From Hemicentrotus pulcherrimus (lineage: Eukaryota > Echinodermata > Echinoidea > Camarodonta > Strongylocentrotidae): a stretch of 47,821 nt of DNA. How positions within the stretch are numbered: the stretch's first letter is position 1; every line of letters starts with the position of its first letter. The translations under genes were made by a program, and so were the position numbers. The notes below the pieces were generated by a model. That model saw nothing but the letters and a program-made list of their open reading frames with translations. It did not search any database and was not told the DNA's origin. This document shows positions 46,601-47,821 of the stretch, piece by piece. The DNA lies in contig BEXV01000016.1 in assembly GCA_003118195.1 (NCBI GenBank), forward strand, positions 156,957-204,777. Direction: 5' to 3'.

Positions 46601-46889
46601 AATTACACATTGATTATGTAACATACAGAGCAACAAAATAAAGACTGACCTGATTACCAGTGCTGATCTCTGTAGCGAGTTTCACTTTGCCATATGTCCC
46701 CTTTCCAAGGGTCTTTTCAAAGCGGTATCTATGTTTCAGCTTATGTCGATGACGATGGTGCTTCACGCCTGCACTTGAGGCTGCGGCGACCGGAGTAGTG
46801 GCGGCGGTACCGGCCGGTGCTGAGGCGTTTGAAAGGCCGTTTTCATCAGCCTCCTCTACCACAGCTTTTACAGGACAGTCTCCAGTCAT
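4542..46889 (-). CDS. NUAK1: NUAK-family Ser/Thr protein kinase, complete seven-exon gene
   Basis: The joined coding exons are 46889-46650, 41169-41049, 37585-37437, 30201-30136, 7123-7004, 6442-6310 and 5686-4542 (1974 nt, 657 aa). All six introns are GT-AG and the frame stays open across every junction. The kinase domain spans about residues 55-306: glycine loop 61-69, VAIK lysine K84, helix-C E103, HRD 175-177, DFG 195-197, T-loop T210 in [12 protein letters not shown] 218-221. The His/Arg-rich lead-in ([13 protein letters not shown]) and the C-terminal VYQKALEI are NUAK signatures; human NUAK1 is of similar length with its LKB1 site at T211. Known role of the family: cytoplasmic/nuclear kinases activated by LKB1 that act on the MYPT1-PP1beta myosin phosphatase, adhesion and polarity. 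Inference: this is probably the single pre-duplication NUAK of an invertebrate, so NUAK1 versus NUAK2 orthology is not decided. Start: first ATG after an in-frame TAG at 46941-46943. Confidence 0.95.
5687..6309 (-). other. NUAK intron 6 (623 nt)
   Basis: Phase-1 GT-AG intron. AT-rich with no recognisable element. A short CTAACCCTAACCC at about 6231-6243 is only two telomere-like units. Confidence 0.9.
6310..6442 (-). CDS. NUAK1: NUAK exon 6: helix F to helix G
   Basis: This exon encodes residues 233-276 plus one base. [20 protein letters not shown] carries the invariant helix-F aspartate D234 and W236. [20 protein letters not shown] follows, the helix-G region. The acceptor is CCTCTCAG|GTT and the donor GCTCAG|GTGGGT (phase 1). 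The helix-F residue C235 (Ser in the vertebrate proteins as I know them) is a conservative change. Confidence 0.95.
6443..7003 (-). other. NUAK intron 5 (561 nt)
   Basis: Phase-0 GT-AG intron, AT-rich. No element or gene seen in it. Confidence 0.9.
7004..7123 (-). CDS. NUAK1: NUAK exon 5: DFG motif and T-loop
   Basis: A 120-nt phase-0 exon encoding residues 193-232. It contains IADFGL (D195 binds Mg), the activation segment with [14 protein letters not shown] and then [12 protein letters not shown]210 (codon 7072-7070) is the residue LKB1 phosphorylates in AMPK-related kinases, T211 in human NUAK1. ASPE takes the place of the usual APE, as in the NUAKs. The acceptor is TTTCAAACAG|ATT and the donor CCAGAG|GTGAGTAG. 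All activation-loop residues needed for an LKB1 substrate are present. Confidence 0.95.
7383..7410. repeat. CAT trinucleotide microsatellite
   Basis: About nine ATC/CAT units. Confidence 0.9.
8481..8912. mobile_element. TTAA-bounded MITE with GTCCACTCC ends
   Basis: TTAA lies at both edges (8481-8484 and 8909-8912). The arms match in inverted orientation over about 45 nt: AAGTCCACTCCAAAAATAAC near the left and GTTATTTTGGAGTGGACTT near the right, then AATAGAAGCAGA against TCTGCTTCTATT. Length 432 bp, AT-rich interior, no ORF. Consistent with a piggyBac-type non-autonomous element. Confidence 0.75.
10362..10620 (-). other. exon-like open segment, unassigned
   Basis: On the minus strand an 86-codon open frame runs from just after a TAA at about 10620 to a TGA at 10362. 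Its first part ([20 protein letters not shown], then FKTTR) has protein-like composition and mostly G/C third bases, followed by a possible donor AG|GTACCT. The rest ([18 protein letters not shown]...) is less convincing. The plus strand is also open here, which is expected of a GC-richer patch. I do not recognise a family. Confidence 0.3.
10952..10977. repeat. perfect 26-bp palindrome
   Basis: AAACTGTAATAAT is immediately followed by its exact reverse complement with no loop. Isolated in AT-rich intron DNA, with no duplication around it. Confidence 0.9.
11679..11797 (-). other. exon-like island, unassigned
   Basis: On the minus strand a strong acceptor-like TTTCTTCCCAG (to about 11780) is followed by about 100 nt that is more GC-rich than the intron and open in all three frames for at least 22 codons. 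One frame ends TGA after [12 protein letters not shown] with mostly G/C third positions. Another reads through [21 protein letters not shown] do not recognise either. It could be a nested-gene exon, a pseudogene scrap or chance. Confidence 0.3.
13022..13503 (+). mobile_element. GTCCACACACA-module element, copy A
   Basis: Terminal TGTCCACACACA (13022) and TGTGTGTGGACA (to 13503) form the core of an imperfect TIR. The module recurs inside at 13099 (TGTCCACACACAAG), 13149 (TGTCCACCAACA), 13308 (GTCCACACACAAC) and 13409 (GTCCACACCTAC). Between modules lie CGAAAC, CGTTAG and CGTATAA-type motifs. It aligns over most of its length with the reverse complement of 42468-42847. There is no ORF, and I see no clear target duplication. 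Confidence 0.65.
14111..14140. repeat. C/A homopolymer tract with ambiguous base
   Basis: A C run of about 10 and an A run containing N at 14132. Confidence 0.8.
14287..14647 (+). mobile_element. TTAA MITE family X, copy 1
   Basis: The left end TTAAAGAGAAACTCCAGTAC pairs with the right end GTACTAAAGTTTAGCTTTAA with a few mismatches. The family core starts at 14452 (GTCCCATATATAGCTTTCTG) and ends with TTTCTTTCACAATGCAAGCG. Length 361 bp. Confidence 0.7.
15483..15885 (+). mobile_element. TTAA MITE family X, copy 2
   Basis: The ends are TTAAAGAAAAGGTTGAGTTC and GAACTCAACTTAATCTTTAA, inverted repeats with three mismatches. The family core is present from 15692: GTCCCATATACATATTTCTG, TTGTAACTTTACCAAGACTT, TTTCTTTCACAATGCAATCG. 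Length 403 bp. The ends differ from those of the other two copies. Confidence 0.75.
18054..18426 (+). mobile_element. TTAA MITE family X, copy 3
   Basis: The ends TTAAAGGTAAAGACCAGT and ACTGGTCTTTACCTTTAA are exact inverted repeats (one further base also matches). The right half contains the family core: GTCCCATATACATCTTTCTG, GTGCTTGTAACTTTAC, TTTCTTTCACAATGCAATCG. Length 373 bp, same orientation as copies 1 and 2. Confidence 0.8.
19808..20155. repeat. pyrimidine-rich tandem duplication
   Basis: The unit from CTCTCTACTTCTCTCTAACT (about 19808) repeats from about 19953. The shared anchor TTCATCATCCAAACAATGAC lies 144 bp apart, while a later anchor, CAACAACTCACC against CGACAACTCATC, lies 202 bp apart. 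The second copy has therefore gained about 58 bp. Confidence 0.75.
20316..20722. mobile_element. TA-flanked TIR element with AAATATCCCGC modules
   Basis: The ends GACCTGTTCTCATCAGCTCG (20316) and AGCTGATGAGGACAGGCC (to 20722) are imperfect inverted repeats extending about 40 bp, with TA immediately outside on both sides. Inside, the motif AAATATCCCGCTRTTTG occurs repeatedly in both orientations. There is no long ORF. Superfamily is uncertain; the TA flank would fit Tc1-mariner, or an imperfect TWA. Confidence 0.65.
21097..21130. repeat. TA microsatellite
   Basis: About 16 TA units. Confidence 0.9.
22529..22981. mobile_element. TIR element with repeated CCTTTTCACACACA modules
   Basis: The left end CAGCCTTTTCACACACAGCT (22529) continues into AAAATT and is matched exactly in reverse complement at the right end (to 22981), giving about 26 bp of perfect TIR. 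The same core recurs inside at about 22610 (CCTTTCACACACAG), 22774 (CCTTTCACACACAA) and 22889 (GTTCACACTG). There is no obvious target duplication beyond one or two bases and no transposase. Length is 453 bp. Confidence 0.75.
24159..24258. repeat. GA/GGA microsatellite, about 100 bp
   Basis: Purine-rich GAGA with GGA and GGGA interruptions; the second half is a nearly pure GA run. Confidence 0.9.
25200..25241. repeat. poly-G tract with ambiguous base
   Basis: A G run of about 35 bases interrupted by N at 25223 and an A near 25235. Probably sequencing or assembly uncertainty as well as real low complexity. Confidence 0.85.
27594..27655. repeat. AAT microsatellite grading into AATGAATC repeat
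   Basis: About eight AAT units are followed by repeated AATAAATGAATC-like units and AAATAAGT. Confidence 0.85.
30136..30201 (-). CDS. NUAK1: NUAK exon 4: catalytic loop
   Basis: A 66-nt exon encoding residues 171-192 ([20 protein letters not shown] followed by AK). It contains the HRD catalytic aspartate D177, K179 and the Mg-binding N182. The acceptor is TTCTTCAG|AATAAC and the donor GCTAAG|GTAAGAAC, both phase 0. It is short and lies between introns of 7.2 and 23 kb. At 22 codons, skipping would keep frame but remove the catalytic loop, giving a dead kinase. Confidence 0.95.
30481..30535. repeat. poly-C / poly-A low-complexity tract
   Basis: A run of about 15 C is followed by about 25 A and then A-rich sequence. 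The length is unreliable in any assembly. Confidence 0.85.
31283..31450. repeat. diverged tandem duplication, about 87-bp period
   Basis: AGTAACACTTGTTTGTAGCC at 31283 is repeated as AGTAACACTTCTTTGTAGCT at 31370, and the following GGCTTGTTTGACATGTTTG corresponds to GGCTTGTTTATGATGTTTG. The two units are clearly related but not identical. Confidence 0.7.
33962..34476. mobile_element. TA-flanked TIR element with CTTAACCCCGTA modules
   Basis: The ends TACTCTTTTCACACTGG (33962) and CCAGTGTGAAAACAGTA (34476) are inverted repeats with one mismatch, followed inward by GCTTAACCCCGTA and TACGGGGTTAAGC. The left subterminal part has three tandem CTTAACCCCG units. The right one forms a hairpin (34394-34450) with a roughly 24-bp stem. 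Interior GGGGTTAG motifs repeat in both orientations. There is no ORF. Superfamily is not assigned. Confidence 0.7.
34793..34862 (+). repeat. tRNA-like pol III promoter region, probable SINE head
   Basis: An A box TGGTCTAGTGG (34800-34810) and a B box AGTTCAAACC (34840-34849) sit at tRNA-like spacing (about 40 nt) after GGTGCC. The A-box core resembles that of Glu/Asp-type tRNA genes, and SINEs derived from such tRNAs are common. I cannot fold a complete cloverleaf, and the body downstream (34863 to about 35080) is unrecognised AT-rich DNA. Confidence 0.5.
37437..37585 (-). CDS. NUAK1: NUAK exon 3: hinge and C-lobe helices
   Basis: This exon completes V121 and encodes residues 122-170. The sequence [20 protein letters not shown] covers strands 4-5, the hinge (LEYAS) and helix [17 protein letters not shown] is helix E leading into the catalytic loop. 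The acceptor is CATTGCAG|TGTTT and the donor CATCTG|GTAAGA (phase 0). The segment is intermediate between the vertebrate NUAKs and shows no missing residues. Confidence 0.95.
37593..37650. repeat. GA/CT microsatellite at the exon 3 acceptor
   Basis: Mostly GAGA on the plus strand (CTCT on the coding strand), with a few G or A interruptions. It begins eight bases upstream of exon 3 and forms the polypyrimidine tract of that 3' splice site. Confidence 0.9.
38529..39020. mobile_element. TTAA-bounded MITE with CACGCGTAGA ends
   Basis: The left end TTAAAGGCTCTCACGCGTAG and the right end CTACGCGTGAAAGTCTTTAA are inverted repeats differing at two positions in 20. TTAA at both edges suggests piggyBac-like insertion. 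The 492-bp interior is markedly richer in GC and CpG than the intron and has short internal repeats (TACTGTCAATCG occurs twice). There is no ORF of convincing length. Confidence 0.7.
41049..41169 (-). CDS. NUAK1: NUAK exon 2: VAIK lysine and helix C
   Basis: This exon encodes residues 81-120 plus the first base of codon 121. It opens directly with VAIK (K84 contacts ATP phosphates) and contains the helix-C glutamate in RQEIELMS (E103), which pairs with K84 in the active kinase. It then reads [11 protein letters not shown]. The acceptor is TTCTTCAG|GTT and the donor GAAG|GTAAGAAG (phase 1). At 121 nt it is not a multiple of three, so skipping would shift the frame and remove the catalytic lysine. 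Simple UUC and GAA tracts flank it on the two sides. Confidence 0.95.
42468..42847 (-). mobile_element. GTCCACACACA-module element, copy B (nested)
   Basis: The left end is TGTCCACACACAAC; further TGTGTGGAC modules recur at about 42740 and (as TGTGCGGAC) 42780, with a decayed right end near 42847. Its minus strand aligns with copy A at 13.0-13.5 kb through CGAAACGATGCCCA, GATTCTTTATCGAGTT, CACGTTAAGCCCCGCCCAG and AGTAATCCTGAAAC. No transposase is encoded. A 13-bp stem hairpin with a 3-nt loop occupies 42492-42520. Confidence 0.6.
42492..42520. repeat. perfect 13-bp hairpin, TTT loop
   Basis: TATAACTATCCCG is followed by TTT and its exact reverse complement. It lies just inside the left end of copy B. 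Copy A has no equally perfect hairpin at this place. Confidence 0.85.
44590..44852. mobile_element. TTAA-bounded foldback MITE (near-complete hairpin)
   Basis: The element begins TTAAAGGTAATACAAA and ends TTTGCATTACCTTTAA. The two arms are complementary with scattered mismatches over about 110-120 nt each. Matching landmarks include GGATAGTGATTCTTT against AAAGAATTACTATCC, CCTGTGGATGT against ACATCCACAGG, and GCACTAGAAAA against TTTTCTAGTGC near the centre. Only about 40 nt in the middle is unpaired. TTAA at both edges fits piggyBac-type target use. It lies in intron 1, so it would be transcribed as a long hairpin. Confidence 0.75.
46111..46303. mobile_element. short TA-flanked pogo/Tc1-like non-autonomous element
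   Basis: The ends TACAGTGAAACC (46111) and GGTTTGACTGTA (46303) are imperfect inverted repeats of the CAGTNRAACC type seen in pogo/Tc1-mariner elements, and a TA lies at each edge as expected for their target duplication. The interior carries diverged tandem units of about 20 bp around GTGGTCTTTTTAGACAG and CTGGTCTTTCTATACAG. There is no ORF of note. Length is 193 bp. Confidence 0.65.
46650..46889 (-). CDS. NUAK1: NUAK exon 1: N-terminus and glycine-rich loop
   Basis: This exon encodes residues 1-80. An acidic then Ala/Ser/Thr-rich low-complexity segment (about 10-42) leads into a His/Arg/Lys cluster (43-54) and the start of the kinase domain. The ATP-binding loop [10 protein letters not shown] is at 61-70. 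The exon ends after a complete codon (phase 0) at CAG|GTCAGT. The exon is GC-rich compared with its surroundings (GCGGCG, CCGGCC runs). The ATG has AAAA before it, and an in-frame stop lies 54 nt upstream, so no longer N-terminus is possible unless a 5' intron intervenes. Confidence 0.95.
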
Positions 46890-46977
46890 TTTTGATCCGA
46901 CAGATGAGAAAATGCTGTCAAAATCTTCTTCGGATTGTTTCTAAAGCAGCTGAAATTCTAAGCTGATTTCACAAATA

Positions 46978-46985
46978 GTTTTATA
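46978..46985 (-). promoter_or_regulatory. candidate TATA box upstream of NUAK
   Basis: The minus strand reads TATAAAAA about 90 nt upstream of the ATG. A start site about 30 nt downstream would leave a 5'UTR of roughly 60 nt. In an AT-rich genome such a match can easily be chance, and an alternative with a non-coding first exon further upstream is equally possible. Confidence 0.25.
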
Positions 46986-47778
46986 CCAGGCTTTTAATCA
47001 GGGATATGAACCTGCACGGCTAGGCTGCAGAGCTGATCCAGACAAAGATGAATTATGAGTTCTGCCGTTTCGACCCGACGAACTACGAAGTTCTTATTAT
47101 TGTTGCCTTGAATAAACTCAACTCGTGATTAGATTAATACCACTCAGTCCACGTCCGATACAAAACTAGAATTCATGCTTTTTTCCAAGAGTAAAAGGTT
47201 GGTTTCACCACTGTTGCTGCCGTCTCTTAACCAAATGACACAGACGATCAACAACAGCGTTACGCTATGGCGCTCTCAAAACGGCGATTCCTTTGTGCAT
47301 CGTACGGACGCGTGCGTACTTACCAGCTGTGAAGAATGGTATCCTATTTTGTACATACTTTCAGGTAAAGTGTATGTTTCGGAATGTAAAAACTTTGATT
47401 GCAGTCTGTTATCAGCTCGCGTTTGAAACAGAAAAGGGAATTCCCCTGTCATACATACCAACCCGTTTAAAAAAATCTTATCACGAAAGTATCGTAACTG
47501 TTGTTGTCATCTCTCTAACCTAACACAATGCTCAACTCTCTCCCCTCATTTCCCACTTCCGAATCATTCCTCTCTTGTTCATAAACTGGCACATTACCCT
47601 AAATAATGTAGTATTTTTAGTGTTCAACAAGGAAGGCGATATGATATAAACCGCTATGCACAATTAGGTAACAATTTGTTGGTGACCAACAAAACTGTGC
47701 TCGGTGGCACCATGGATACAAGAGCATGCTTTTTAGATAAAGTAAGGTCATTGCATTGTAAGCAAGATGTGACTCTTA

Positions 47779-47781
47779 TGA

Positions 47782-47821
<40 letters not shown>
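47779..47821. repeat. TA dinucleotide microsatellite at window edge
   Basis: Alternating TA from about 47779 to the last base, with one early interruption. Its full length is unknown because the window stops inside it. Confidence 0.9.

Larger units (their letters stand above)
41170..46649 (-). other. NUAK intron 1 (5480 nt)
   Basis: Phase-0 intron between CAG|GTCAGT and TTCTTCAG|GTT. It contains three separately listed elements: a pogo/Tc1-like element at 46111, a foldback MITE at 44590 and a nested element pair at 42264-42896. It also holds a short AGA repeat (45445-45467). The minus-strand 3' end is a UUC-rich polypyrimidine tract. I see no further coding potential. Confidence 0.9.
46890..47821. 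other. 5' flank of NUAK: 5'UTR and putative promoter side
   Basis: No coding gene is seen here. The stretch 47040-47330 has more CpG than the introns. On the minus strand there is a strong donor-like CTG|GTAAGTACG at 47326-47315 (GT at 47323-47322), which could end a non-coding first exon spliced to an acceptor such as the AAATCAG just upstream of the ATG region. The window finishes in a TA dinucleotide repeat. Confidence 0.4.

Overview
The window is AT-rich metazoan genomic DNA (roughly one-third GC by eye). It has long introns, many microsatellites, three single-N positions (14132, 25223, 27452) and numerous short terminal-inverted-repeat elements. Echinoderm, probably sea urchin, is my best guess. 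It rests on the repeat style (TTAA-bounded MITEs, frequent TACCGGTA and TACATGTA palindromes) and on a single NUAK-type kinase of vertebrate length; species is not determined.

One gene can be supported. It lies on the minus strand and encodes a NUAK-family (AMPK-related, LKB1-activated) Ser/Thr kinase. I joined seven coding exons, all with GT-AG boundaries and an unbroken frame: 46889-46650, 41169-41049, 37585-37437, 30201-30136, 7123-7004, 6442-6310 and 5686-4542. The CDS is 1974 nt (657 aa plus stop). Kinase motifs fall at G62-x-G64, K84, E103, H175-R176-D177, D195-F196-G197, T-loop T210 and D234-x-W236. A long Ser-rich tail carries a SILK-type PP1-docking motif and the NUAK-like extreme C-terminus. 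Introns from 5' to 3' are 5480, 3463, 7235, 23012, 561 and 623 nt.

Layout: 1-4541 is 3' flank and possible 3'UTR. 4542-7123 holds the last three exons. 7124-30135 is a 23-kb intron packed with mobile elements and containing two exon-like islands I cannot assign. 30136-46889 holds the first four exons and three repeat-rich introns. 46890-47821 is the 5'UTR/promoter side, ending in a TA microsatellite.

Beyond the gene, the main content is non-autonomous DNA transposons. There are six TTAA-bounded elements, three of them one family within 4.2 kb whose terminal repeats match within each copy but differ between copies. There are also two related GTCCACACACA-module elements in opposite orientation, one nested inside a TAA-flanked element; a 22-bp hAT-like end-to-end remnant with a perfect 8-bp duplication; and other TIR elements near 20.3, 22.5, 34.0 and 46.1 kb. 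Simple repeats abut splice sites: the tract before exon 3 is a GA/CT microsatellite, and exon 2 lies between complementary UUC and GAA tracts. I found no CRISPR array, rRNA gene, intact transposase or viral gene.
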